The notes: generated by a model not told the origin, from the sequence alone. 8,383 nucleotides of DNA from Oscillospiraceae bacterium (GCA_014796735.1 JAAVIG010000078.1:1-8383), one strand, 5' to 3'. Positions 1 through 6,811 are shown, counted from the first letter of the stretch. Numbers and translations are program-made.

Positions 1-1952
1 CATATCTCGCTTTCGATACCGAGTCGGAAAAGAAGGTGGCAATTAAAGAGTATTTCCCTTACATAGTGGCTCGGCGGACTGCGGGAGGTTCTGCGGTAAC
101 GGCAGCCTCCGAGGACAGTAAGGAAACCTTTGAGTTAGGCGCCGAAAAATTCTATGAGGAAGCAAAATTAGTTTCAAGGTTCAACGGTGATCCCAATATC
201 GTAGAGGTTTACGAGTATTTCTATGAAAACGATACGGCTTATTTAGCTATGGAATACCTGTGCGGACAAACCTTGAAGGAGTATATCCGCGATAAAGGAA
301 TGCTCACCGCTCCGCAGGCTCTTTATATTGCCAAAAGTATGGGAAACGCCCTTTCGGTGGCACATAAAGCGTCGGTCCTGCACAGAGATATTACCCCCGA
401 CAACATAATCCTGTGCAGCGACGGAAGGGTAAAGCTTATAGACTTCGGAGCGGCAAGGCAGGTGATCGCCGAATATTCGCAAAACTTTTCGGTTATACTC
501 AAGCCCGGCTTTGCGCCTCTTGAGCAGTACCATAAAAAGGGCGTTCAAGGGCCGTGGACGGATATTTATGCCTTGGGTACAACTCTTTATTTTGCGCTTA
601 CGGGAGATATTCCCGAGGATCCCATGGCGCGCTTTGAGGACGATGATACCTTCAAGGAAAACCTGTTCGGTATAGCACCCGAGCTGTGGAGCGTGATCCG
701 GAAAGCCGCAAGCCTTAAAAAGGAGGACAGGTATAAGGACGCAGAGGAATTGTTAAGCGATCTTAACAATATCCCGCTTGAACCTCAGCCCGTCAGTCTT
801 ATGGAGCATACCGCGGACTCCGAGCCGCAGGGTGCGGCTTCTTACAATTATAAGCAGCACATTACCTTTTCTCCCGATATGAATAAAGCAAGGGTGTGCT
901 TTTCCGACAGCGACAAAACCAAGGTGCTTTATTCTACCCTTGACGATAACCTGAAAGAGCTTTACGAGCTTATCTATAACTGCGTTGCCAACAGCGATGA
1001 AGCCCTTGAGCTTACTCCGCTGACCTATGACAAGGATACGGCGGAGGCTGTTTATCAAAGAGTGCTTTTTGATAATCCGCAGTTTTACTATGCGGGAAGC
1101 CTAAATATAGACATCGGAGACGACCGCGGCGGATACGCTGCCGTCATAAAGCCGGTTTATGCCCGAACGGACAGGAAAGCTATGGAGACCGAGGTCTCGG
1201 AGGTAGTGCGCGTCAGCAGAAAGGACAATAATATAGATACCCTTTGTGCTATCCATAATTACATGATAGCCAACACAAAGGCTTTAGAGCGCAATTCCGA
1301 CCTTCTCGGCTCCTCCGCCTACGGGGTCACCATTAACAAGGCCGCCGACGATATCGGCTTTGCAAAAGCCTTTTGCTATTATGTGCAGGAGGCGGGGCTG
1401 CCATGTTATGCGGTTGAGGGAGAGTTTATGGGAGAGCCGCGCGCATGGTGCAGATTTAAGCTGGAGAATGATATATGGTATAATGCGGACGTTTACGGTG
1501 ATAAATTTTCAGGCTCGGCCGTCACAAAATTGAAGATCACCGAAGACGGCAATTATTTTCAGACTTATTTTCTTACAAACGATGAATATATGACGGCTCA
1601 CGGTTATACCCTGAGCTCTGAATATGAGCACCTTTTGAAAGGGAAATATGCGGCGGCTTCTCCGAAGAAAAATTATTATTTTCAGCGAGGGCGTCATTAT
1701 TATTTTTCCAGCAGCACCGACTATGCATACGAAGTGATCCTTAACAGAATAGTGAGAGATTATTCGGAGACGGGACAAAACGGAGTTGTAACTCATGTTG
1801 CTCCGTTTCTTATAGACAGCCTGTATGACAAAATGAATGAGCAATTTCGTGCCGATCTTAAAGAAAAGCTCGGCATAGAAGATACGGAATTTACCGTGAG
1901 GTATTCACCAAATGTAATTATTGCTTTTTTGAACAAGAACTGGAGGGAATAG
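1..1952 (+). CDS. Ser/Thr protein kinase fused to a degenerate transglutaminase-like domain (5'-truncated)
   Basis: The reading frame is open from base 3, so the gene begins upstream of the window and the GTG at 36 is the Val of the kinase VAIK motif, not a start. The Gly-rich loop lies outside. Counting residues from that Val, the visible kinase motifs are VAIK Lys4 (base 45), a likely alpha-C Glu42, HRD with Asp118 (387), DFG with Asp136 (441) and the activation/P+1 segment KPGFAPLEQY followed by GPWTDIYALG, the usual form in Bacillota PknB-like kinases. The catalytic residues are intact, so it should phosphorylate Ser/Thr. Residues about 295-490 resemble the lid plus core of bacterial transglutaminase-like proteins (DNPQF, GFAKAF, RAW, WYNADV). 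The usual catalytic Cys aligns with Asp439 and the His with Arg469, while Asp485 is kept. This alignment was made by eye. No membrane segment or PASTA repeat is visible, unlike classical PknB, so the protein is probably cytoplasmic. The extreme C-terminus (about 535-638) is unassigned. The kinase call is firm; the domain's role is unknown. Confidence 0.9.
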   Translation, partial: YLAFDTESEKKVAIKEYFPYIVARRTAGGSAVTAASEDSKETFELGAEKFYEEAKLVSRFNGDPNIVEVYEYFYENDTAYLAMEYLCGQTLKEYIRDKGMLTAPQALYIAKSMGNALSVAHKASVLHRDITPDNIILCSDGRVKLIDFGAARQVIAEYSQNFSVILKPGFAPLEQYHKKGVQGPWTDIYALGTTLYFALTGDIPEDPMARFEDDDTFKENLFGIAPELWSVIRKAASLKKEDRYKDAEELLSDLNNIPLEPQPVSLMEHTADSEPQGAASYNYKQHITFSPDMNKARVCFSDSDKTKVLYSTLDDNLKELYELIYNCVANSDEALELTPLTYDKDTAEAVYQRVLFDNPQFYYAGSLNIDIGDDRGGYAAVIKPVYARTDRKAMETEVSEVVRVSRKDNNIDTLCAIHNYMIANTKALERNSDLLGSSAYGVTINKAADDIGFAKAFCYYVQEAGLPCYAVEGEFMGEPRAWCRFKLENDIWYNADVYGDKFSGSAVTKLKITEDGNYFQTYFLTNDEYMTAHGYTLSSEYEHLLKGKYAAASPKKNYYFQRGRHYYFSSSTDYAYEVILNRIVRDYSETGQNGVVTHVAPFLIDSLYDKMNEQFRADLKEKLGIEDTEFTVRYSPNVIIAFLNKNWRE

Positions 1953-1958
1953 CCACAG

Positions 1959-2001
1959 TATAAAAAACAAGCCGAGGATTTTCCAAGGCTTGTTTTTTAT
2001 A
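1959..2001. terminator. Bidirectional intrinsic terminator
   Basis: A perfect 15-bp inverted repeat has arms at 1959-1973 and 1987-2001 around a 13-base loop. The core arm is AACAAGCC / GGCTTGTT, flanked by an A6 run on the left and a T6 run on the right, so it can terminate transcription from both sides. It sits 6 bases after the kinase stop and about 18 bases beyond the stop of the convergent HTH gene, which fits shared use. Confidence 0.85.
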
Positions 2002-2019
2002 ATTTTTTAAGCGCGGGCA

Positions 2020-2418
2020 TTACGTAACGGCTCCGCTCCAAATAAAGTCTATTGCATCAAAGTAATCCATATGGTGTTTGATCGCATAGAAAACTCTTGC
2101 GTCAACTGCGTTGCGGACATAAAGAGGAGATTTTCCCGCCAGCCGCATCAAATAATTGATCTGCTCTACATTAAGCTCCAGTAACAGCGACAGCTGGATA
2201 AGACAGTTTCTCGTGGGATTGCGCGACCCGTTGAGGATCCAATAGCCGTAGTTGCGGTCGATATTTAGCATGCGGATAACCTCCGCCTTGGTCATTTTTT
2301 TCTCTTCTATATAATTATTCAGCAGCTCGCAGAGCTTCGGAGGGGCATTGTTTTCAATCAAATTTTCGCTGAAATCCGCCGAATTGTCGAGTTCTTCCTC
2401 AATGTCCTTTGTTTGCAC
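2020..2418 (-). CDS. Small XRE/HTH-family protein, 132 aa, start moved to GTG
   Basis: This is a short helical protein with a lambda-repressor-like helix-turn-helix at about residues 30-92. The span runs from KMTKAEVIRMLNIDRNYGY through a basic turn (NGSRNPTR) to a helix ending in NYLMRLAG. The tail of about 35 residues (LYVRNAVDARVFYAIKHH) resembles the C-terminus of small HTH proteins common in Clostridia. The longest frame starts at ATG 2451, but that ATG directly abuts a TATAAT -10 box, so transcription would begin inside it. GTG 2418 is preceded by AAGGGG with a 9-base gap and is the better start, giving MQTKDIEEEL. The gene is tail-to-tail with the kinase and has its own promoter. It may bind DNA or act as a partner or substrate of the kinase; the sequence does not decide. 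No effector domain or metal site is visible. Confidence 0.8.
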   Translation of the reverse strand: MQTKDIEEELDNSADFSENLIENNAPPKLCELLNNYIEEKKMTKAEVIRMLNIDRNYGYWILNGSRNPTRNCLIQLSLLLELNVEQINYLMRLAGKSPLYVRNAVDARVFYAIKHHMDYFDAIDFIWSGAVT

Positions 2419-2427
2419 AAGCGTTTT

Positions 2428-2433
2428 CCCCTT
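2428..2433 (-). promoter_or_regulatory. Ribosome binding site deciding the GTG start
   Basis: AAGGGG on the minus strand lies 9 bases before GTG 2418. The upstream ATG at 2451 has only promoter sequence in front of it, so this site supports the shorter protein. Confidence 0.65.
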
Positions 2434-2451
2434 TATGAGAGATTTTATCAT

Positions 2452-2480
2452 ATTATAGCATAAAATGGGAGAATGTGCAA
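2452..2480 (-). promoter_or_regulatory. Sigma-A promoter of the HTH gene
   Basis: Minus strand: -35 TTGCAC at 2480-2475, a 17-bp spacer, and -10 TATAAT at 2457-2452. The start point should fall near 2445, leaving a leader of roughly 27 bases before GTG 2418. It shows that the HTH gene can be transcribed independently of the AraC gene upstream. Confidence 0.75.
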
Positions 2481-2505
2481 GATGCTTTAAATTTTTTCAA
2501 AAAAA

Positions 2506-3339
2506 TCAACTCCCGTAGTTTTTTCTGTATTCAATGGGCGTCATTGATTCATAACGGCGAAAAACGGTACAGAAATACCCCGCGTCCGAAAAGCCCGACC
2601 GCGCGGAAACCTCTGATACCGACAGATCTGTTTCGCAGAGCAGTTTTTTTGCTTCAGTCAACCGCCGCCTTGTAACATACTCATTTGGGCGAAGGTTCAT
2701 TGTTTGCTTGAAAATACGGCATAGATACTGCTGCGAAACTCCCGAGATTTCGGCAAGCGCCGCGATTGAAAAATCGCCGCGGAAATTATCGTCAATATAG
2801 TTCAGCGCAGGCATCAATATATTGCTTTTCTCGGCCCCGCCCTTAACCGCATTATCGGAAGCGAGCCTGTGAAACTCTAAAATATAGCTGTAAACCAGCC
2901 CCGAGCAGGTATAATTCCCATAAACCTTATCCGATTTCAAGGCTACAAAAATCTTATCATACAGCCTTTTTAACGAACCTAATTCGTCTGTTCTTATAAC
3001 CATAGGCGCGGTCATATTCAGCTCCGTTAAAATATCGCGGCAGGCATAGCCGTCAAACGCCACATAGCGTGTATCCCATTTGATCTCCTCGGGGTAATAT
3101 TCATGGGGATAATCGGCGGGAAGAAAGAATATACATCCGCTTTCGATTCTGACAGCTGTATTATCATACTTAAGTATACCGCTTCCGCCCGAGCAAAACA
3201 ATATCTGATGCCAATAGTACCCGCCCTCTCTGATAATATGCCCCTGCCACTCCGTTCCTCCGATTCCCGTAAGATAAACGGGAAGCTTTTTTACCTGTTC
3301 GGTATACGGGTATTCATTCTGATTTATAACTACTGCCAT
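2506..3339 (-). CDS. AraC-family transcriptional regulator of the mannanase operon
   Basis: This 277-aa protein has the usual AraC-family size and layout. Residues about 18-165 form a cupin-like sugar-sensing domain (YYWHQILFCSGGSGILKY, then FFLPADYPHEYYP). Residues about 175-275 hold two helix-turn-helix units: SIAALAEISGVSQQYLCRIF (191-210) and SVSEVSARSGFSDAGYFCTVF-type (240-260), ending in the family signature MTPIEYRK. The start at ATG 3339 has GGGG five bases upstream and a promoter at 3402-3430. The gene is divergent from the GH26-esterase operon, so it most likely activates that operon in response to a mannan-derived or other hemicellulose-derived sugar. The ligand is an inference. 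No convincing GC-rich terminator follows it, only a short A/T hairpin around 2489-2505, so some transcription may run into the HTH gene. Confidence 0.93.
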   Translation of the reverse strand: MAVVINQNEYPYTEQVKKLPVYLTGIGGTEWQGHIIREGGYYWHQILFCSGGSGILKYDNTAVRIESGCIFFLPADYPHEYYPEEIKWDTRYVAFDGYACRDILTELNMTAPMVIRTDELGSLKRLYDKIFVALKSDKVYGNYTCSGLVYSYILEFHRLASDNAVKGGAEKSNILMPALNYIDDNFRGDFSIAALAEISGVSQQYLCRIFKQTMNLRPNEYVTRRRLTEAKKLLCETDLSVSEVSARSGFSDAGYFCTVFRRYESMTPIEYRKNYGS

Positions 3340-3401
3340 AAAAACCCCAGATAAAAAGTAGTAAGCCGAATTGATCTCCGCGGTAAGGCTCCGACAAATA
3401 T

Positions 3402-3430
3402 ATTATAATCCTATTCGGGATATGGGTCAA
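3402..3430 (-). promoter_or_regulatory. Sigma-A promoter of the AraC-type regulator
   Basis: Minus strand: -35 TTGACC at 3430-3425, a 17-bp spacer, and a perfect -10 TATAAT at 3407-3402. The predicted start near 3395 leaves a leader of about 55 bases. The box quality suggests substantial basal expression of the regulator. Confidence 0.75.
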
Positions 3431-3454
3431 GCGATTTTTGTTTTTTTATTTCAT

Positions 3455-3492
3455 TGCATAGCTGTAAACTCCGTGTATGCAGTGATTTACAG
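3455..3492. promoter_or_regulatory. Interleaved inverted repeats, candidate AraC-protein operator
   Basis: Two perfect inverted repeats interleave. TGCATA (3455-3460) pairs with TATGCA (3476-3481), and CTGTAAA (3462-3468) pairs with TTTACAG (3486-3492). The block lies between the two divergent promoters, about 56 bp upstream of the operon -35 and 25 bp upstream of the regulator -35. This is a typical position for a dimeric activator that also autoregulates. That the AraC protein binds here is inferred. Confidence 0.45.
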
Positions 3493-3499
3493 ATGTATA

Positions 3500-3521
3500 A
3501 TTTAGTTTTTTGAAACTAAAT
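3500..3521. promoter_or_regulatory. 9-bp perfect palindrome, candidate operator
   Basis: ATTTAGTTT (3500-3508) and AAACTAAAT (3513-3521) form a perfect inverted repeat around a 4-base centre, ending 26 bp before the operon -35. The half-sites match those of Bacillus xyl operators (TTAGTTT / AAACTAA), but the spacing is much shorter. It may bind a second regulator. No T-tract follows it, so it is not a terminator. Confidence 0.4.
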
Positions 3522-3541
3522 CGGTGAAAAGTGTGAAAAAT

Positions 3542-3576
3542 TTTCAATTGACTTGAAATATAAAAAATGTTATCCT
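3542..3576 (+). promoter_or_regulatory. Sigma-A promoter of the mannanase-esterase operon, with overlapping dyads
   Basis: The -35 is TTGACT (3548-3553), the spacer is 17 bp, and the -10 is TATCCT (3571-3576), two mismatches from consensus, which suits an activator-dependent promoter. The -35 lies within a 6-bp inverted repeat, TTTCAA (3542-3547) / TTGAAA (3553-3558). A small dyad, CTTGAATCAAG (3575-3585), covers the predicted start point. Either could be a repressor site. Confidence 0.6.
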
Positions 3577-3623
3577 TGAATCAAGAATAGCGTTTATATT
3601 TTTTTCGCGTGAATCGATTTGGA

Positions 3624-3630
3624 AAGGAAG
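3624..3630 (+). promoter_or_regulatory. Ribosome binding site deciding the mannanase start
   Basis: AAGGAAG lies 5 bases before ATG 3636, with its AGG core 8 bases away. The in-frame GTG at 3609 has no such site and would put nine polar or charged residues before the signal peptide, so ATG 3636 is chosen. Confidence 0.75.
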
Positions 3631-3635
3631 AAAAC

Positions 3636-5141
3636 ATGAATACAACAAAAAAGATAATATCGCTTGCCGCAGCGTCAACTATACTTTTGACCGGCTGTAA
3701 TTCGGTAAATGCTTATAATTATGAAAAGCTCAGCTTTGAGGGGATCAATGAAATGGATTTCAGCTGTCTTATTGAAGCGGAAAGCGATTCAAGACTTCCC
3801 GTAAAAACCGATATTGCGGGCTACAGCGGCAGCGGGTATATTGAAATTACCGATAACAGGGTATTTAAGCTCAATGTGGATATTCCCGCAAGCCAGTACT
3901 ACAAAATTACCGTAAGGCACTGCGCAGGTGGCCATAAAGAAAATCCTCTTCTTTTCAACGGCGCAAAGGTAATGGATATTTATTCCGAAGCGGGAGACTG
4001 GGCTGAATCAACGGTAAACGGTATATTCCTTGAGGAGGGAGAGAACAAGATCACACTTGGAGATGGTTGGAGTTGGTTTTCTCTTGATTCTGTCCTTATT
4101 GAAAAGGGTGAGCCGCTCAGCGATGAAATTTACCAAAACGTAACACAGGAGCTTTGTAATCCGAACGCGAATAAGAAAACCAAAAAAATTTACCGTTATT
4201 TAACCGAGATCTACGGAAAAAGAACCTTGTCGGGACAATGCACCGATTACGGAAATAACACCGAAACCGACGCTCTTTATCTCGGTATCGGCAAATATCC
4301 CGCTGTAAGGACATTTGACTTTATTTACGATTCCATGAGCTTTTGTCATAACAATCCTTCCGCAAAGGACGTGGAGCTTGCCATTGACTGGAGCAGGGAC
4401 GGCGGACTGGTTGCCTTTGACTGGCACTGGTACGCGCCTTATAACGAGTGCGCGTTTTATACCGAAAGCACCGGATTCAAGCTCTCCAACGCGGTCACGG
4501 AGGAAGATGTCGCGCTTCTTGGACTTTCCGAAGCGGAAGCGCTGTACAACAGTGGAAAGATCAGCATTGAAACGCTGAAATTGATCGAAGATATTGATAA
4601 TATTTCCTCGCTTATGAAAAGAATGGAGTCGGAAAACGTTACGGTAATGTGGAGGCCTCTCCATGAAGCAAGCGGCGGCTGGTTCTGGTGGGGAGCCTCG
4701 GGAGCCGATTCCTACAAATGGCTCTGGAAGCTCATGTACGAAAGAATGACGAATTATCACAAGCTCAACAATCTGATATGGGTATGGAACGGTCAGGATA
4801 AGGACTGGTACCCCGGCGATCAATATTGCGATATAGCGGCTATTGATATTTACAGCAACGCTTACGATTACGGAACAAGTCCCGCCGCACTGGAGGAAAT
4901 CGCCGATTGGGCAGGGAACGGGAAGCTTGTTACAATGAGCGAGTGTGCTACAATGCCCGATCCCGATCTGATAGTGCGCGATAACGCTTATTGGCTGTGG
5001 TTCGCGGTGTGGAACTGGGATTTTATTGTGGTAAACGGCACAACGGAGCTTTCCGACGCGTACACATCGTTTGATATGATGGAAAAAGTGTACAACAGCG
5101 AGGTTATTATCACAAGAGACGAGCTGCCCGATTTTAATTGA
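3636..5141 (+). CDS. Lipoprotein GH26 beta-mannanase with N-terminal CBM35/CBM6-like module
   Basis: Predicted endo-beta-1,4-mannanase of 501 aa. It starts with a lipoprotein signal peptide (KK, a hydrophobic stretch, lipobox LLTGC with Cys21), so it should be tethered to the outer face of the membrane. Residues about 45-158 look like a beta-sandwich carbohydrate-binding module: IEAES at the start, GYSGSGYIEI, YYKITVRH, FNGAKV, LEEGENKITL and WFSLDSVLIEKG, the CBM35/CBM6 pattern. Residues about 183-497 are the GH26 TIM barrel, with GQCTDYG, AFDWHWYAP, the acid/base Glu344 in WRPLHEASGGWFWWG and the probable nucleophile Glu436 in TMSECA. Both catalytic Glu are present, so the enzyme should be active with retention of configuration. 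No dockerin or cell-wall anchor is seen. It is first in an operon with the esterase and divergent from the AraC regulator. Beta-mannanase is the usual GH26 activity; a mannobiose-releasing or other GH26 activity cannot be excluded. Confidence 0.92.
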   Translation: MNTTKKIISLAAASTILLTGCNSVNAYNYEKLSFEGINEMDFSCLIEAESDSRLPVKTDIAGYSGSGYIEITDNRVFKLNVDIPASQYYKITVRHCAGGHKENPLLFNGAKVMDIYSEAGDWAESTVNGIFLEEGENKITLGDGWSWFSLDSVLIEKGEPLSDEIYQNVTQELCNPNANKKTKKIYRYLTEIYGKRTLSGQCTDYGNNTETDALYLGIGKYPAVRTFDFIYDSMSFCHNNPSAKDVELAIDWSRDGGLVAFDWHWYAPYNECAFYTESTGFKLSNAVTEEDVALLGLSEAEALYNSGKISIETLKLIEDIDNISSLMKRMESENVTVMWRPLHEASGGWFWWGASGADSYKWLWKLMYERMTNYHKLNNLIWVWNGQDKDWYPGDQYCDIAAIDIYSNAYDYGTSPAALEEIADWAGNGKLVTMSECATMPDPDLIVRDNAYWLWFAVWNWDFIVVNGTTELSDAYTSFDMMEKVYNSEVIITRDELPDFN

Positions 5142-5160
5142 GTTTTGACGAGGTGATAAA

Positions 5161-6150
5161 ATGAAAAAATTCAAGATCGTTTTAGCCGTTATGCTGGCGG
5201 CTTGTCTTTCGGGCTGTCAGAACAATGCTGCGAACGGCAGCAATGTTCCGGAGCAGAATAGTATTGCCGCAGAAAATAACGAAACAAGCGGAGAAGAGAG
5301 CGTTACCGAACCGACCGAAGCCGAATTGGAGGAAACGTATATGGAAAAATGCGGCGAAATGCTTGCGGAAATGCCGCCCGAGGAAATTTTGGAAAAACGT
5401 GACGAAGTTGTTTACCCCGAGTTTGAGAAATATACTTACTATTCAAGGACAGCCGAGCGCGATACTCACGTAAACGTTCTTTTACCCGCGGGCTACTCCG
5501 ACGATAAGGACTATCCGGTGCTTTATATTCTTCACGGTTATTACGACAACGAAGACTGGATGGCAAGAGAGATCGTGCATATCCCTGAGATGCTGGCAAA
5601 TCTTGTTTCGGACGGCGAGGCAAAGGAAATGATCGTTGTTTTGCCCTATATTTATTGCAGCAAAGATATGCCTTACTGCACGGGAATGGATACTCAAAAT
5701 ACTCTGAATTACGATAATTTTATAAACGATATGACCACCGACCTTATGCCGTTTATAGAGGAGAATTTCTCTGTGGCAAAGGGCAGGGAAAACACGGCGA
5801 TAACGGGCTTTTCAATGGGCGGCAGGGAATCGCTTTTTATCGGAATATCACACCCTGAGCTGTTTGGATATATCGGTGCGGTCTGTCCCGCACCCGGGCT
5901 TACAAAAGGATCGGGTGATCCGTGGCAGCTCGAGGTATCTGAGCTTGCCTTTAACGACGACGCACCGTACCTCCTTTTGCTGAGCGCAGCGGAAAACGAC
6001 GGCGTAGTCGGCAGCAATCCGGCGCAGTATGAGCGTATTTTCACCCGAAACAAGGTTGAGCATTTGTGGCATTCGATGTCGTCAACGGGGCATGATGCAA
6101 GCAGCGTTACTCCGCATTTGTACAATTATTTCAGAATGATTTTTCATTAA
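5161..6150 (+). CDS. Lipoprotein carbohydrate esterase, CE1/esterase-D-like alpha/beta hydrolase
   Basis: This 329-aa secreted hydrolase has a lipoprotein signal peptide (KKFK, hydrophobic core, LSGC with Cys19) followed by an acidic, Ser/Thr/Glu/Asn-rich linker to about residue 58. The alpha/beta-hydrolase domain (about 85-329) has the oxyanion region LYILHGYYDNEDW (121-133), the nucleophile Ser218 in GFSMGG, the likely acid Asp280 in SAAENDGVV and His311 in STGHD. This matches the Esterase (PF00756) family used by acetyl-xylan and feruloyl esterases. It starts 19 bases after the mannanase stop, with GAGGTG just ahead of the ATG, so the two are cotranscribed. Context suggests removal of acetyl or aromatic esters from mannan or attached hemicellulose, making the backbone accessible to GH26. 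The exact ester is not readable from sequence; some relatives act on small esters. Confidence 0.85.
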   Translation: MKKFKIVLAVMLAACLSGCQNNAANGSNVPEQNSIAAENNETSGEESVTEPTEAELEETYMEKCGEMLAEMPPEEILEKRDEVVYPEFEKYTYYSRTAERDTHVNVLLPAGYSDDKDYPVLYILHGYYDNEDWMAREIVHIPEMLANLVSDGEAKEMIVVLPYIYCSKDMPYCTGMDTQNTLNYDNFINDMTTDLMPFIEENFSVAKGRENTAITGFSMGGRESLFIGISHPELFGYIGAVCPAPGLTKGSGDPWQLEVSELAFNDDAPYLLLLSAAENDGVVGSNPAQYERIFTRNKVEHLWHSMSSTGHDASSVTPHLYNYFRMIFH

Positions 6151-6185
6151 GAACACTTTCTGAGTTTTGATAAATGCGATACAAT

Positions 6186-6232
6186 AAAAATCCCGCGGCC
6201 GGATTGCGAAATTCCGGCGCGGGAATTTTTTT
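6186..6232. terminator. GC-rich intrinsic terminator between convergent genes
   Basis: TCCCGCG (6191-6197) pairs with CGCGGGA (6218-6224), and CCGGA (6199-6203) with TCCGG (6213-6217), with one bulged G. A T7 run (6226-6232) follows on the plus strand and an A5 run (6186-6190) on the other side. It ends the mannanase-esterase operon and probably also the flavoprotein gene arriving from the right. Confidence 0.85.
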
Positions 6233-6265
6233 GACGGCTTTATTTGAGCACTCTACGGTTTCCCT

Positions 6266-6811
6266 TTAAAACTTTTCCGCTAACGCTGCGGCCTGCTTGC
6301 AGCCGTCGGTCTTTTCAATATCTCCGACGTTCAATACTCCCGGGATCAGGAGCTCGCCAACCATGTGCCATTTCATCAGCGCGGCGGAGCGTTCTATCGG
6401 AATACGCACGCCGTCCATAACGGACATATCGTCCTCCTCGCAGCAAGCGATAAGGGCACATTCCTTGCCCGAAATATCCTTGCCGCCTACCACAAAGCTG
6501 AACAGCCTGTCAATAACACCTTTTATCTGTGCGGGAATGGAGTACCAATAAACGGGCATGGTAAATACGACCGCGTCCGCCTCCAAAACGGCGGGAGCAA
6601 CAATATTGAAATCATCGTCAAAGGAGCAGGCCTTTCCCGTTTTAAAGCATGTCTCGCAGGCGCGACAACCGCCGACGTTTTTCATTGCGGCGTCAAATCT
6701 GGTTACCGTATGTCCTTTCGCCTCGGCCGCCTTTATGAAAGCGTCGGTCATGGCAAAGCTGTTGCCGTTCTTGCGCGGGCTTCCTGTAATTACAACAATT
6801 TTTTTACTCAT
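6266..6811 (-). CDS. Flavodoxin-fold NAD(P)H-dependent FMN oxidoreductase, Isf-like Cys motif
   Basis: This 181-aa cytoplasmic protein has the NADPH-dependent FMN reductase fold. The N-terminal ITGSPRKNGNS (8-18) is the FMN phosphate-binding loop, and MPVYWYSIPAQIKGVIDR (about 85-102) is the second flavin-contacting segment typical of the family. Cys49, Cys52, Cys55 and Cys62 give C-x2-C-x2-C-x6-C, the compact spacing of iron-sulfur flavoproteins (Isf), so a 4Fe-4S cluster is possible. In many relatives these Cys are present without a proven cluster. The likely role is electron transfer or reduction of quinones, nitro compounds or other small oxidants. The substrate is unknown. The start at ATG 6811 is fixed by a perfect AGGAGG 8 bases upstream. 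It is monocistronic, with its own promoter, and has no evident link to the mannan genes. Confidence 0.88.
   Translation of the reverse strand: MSKKIVVITGSPRKNGNSFAMTDAFIKAAEAKGHTVTRFDAAMKNVGGCRACETCFKTGKACSFDDDFNIVAPAVLEADAVVFTMPVYWYSIPAQIKGVIDRLFSFVVGGKDISGKECALIACCEEDDMSVMDGVRIPIERSAALMKWHMVGELLIPGVLNVGDIEKTDGCKQAAALAEKF

Noticed and set aside
2489..2505. A/T hairpin after the AraC stop
   Set aside because: It consists only of T and A runs with almost no loop and no GC stem, so it is not a convincing terminator.
3609..3635. GTG 3609 as the mannanase start
   Set aside because: It would add MNRFGKEEN before the lipoprotein signal peptide, and it runs through the Shine-Dalgarno of ATG 3636.
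4200..5174. Long minus-strand reading frame of 324 codons opposite the mannanase
   Set aside because: It lies wholly across the GH26 gene, whose catalytic motifs are intact. Its product is His/Val/Arg-rich with no domain, and there is no ribosome binding site. It is an antisense shadow.
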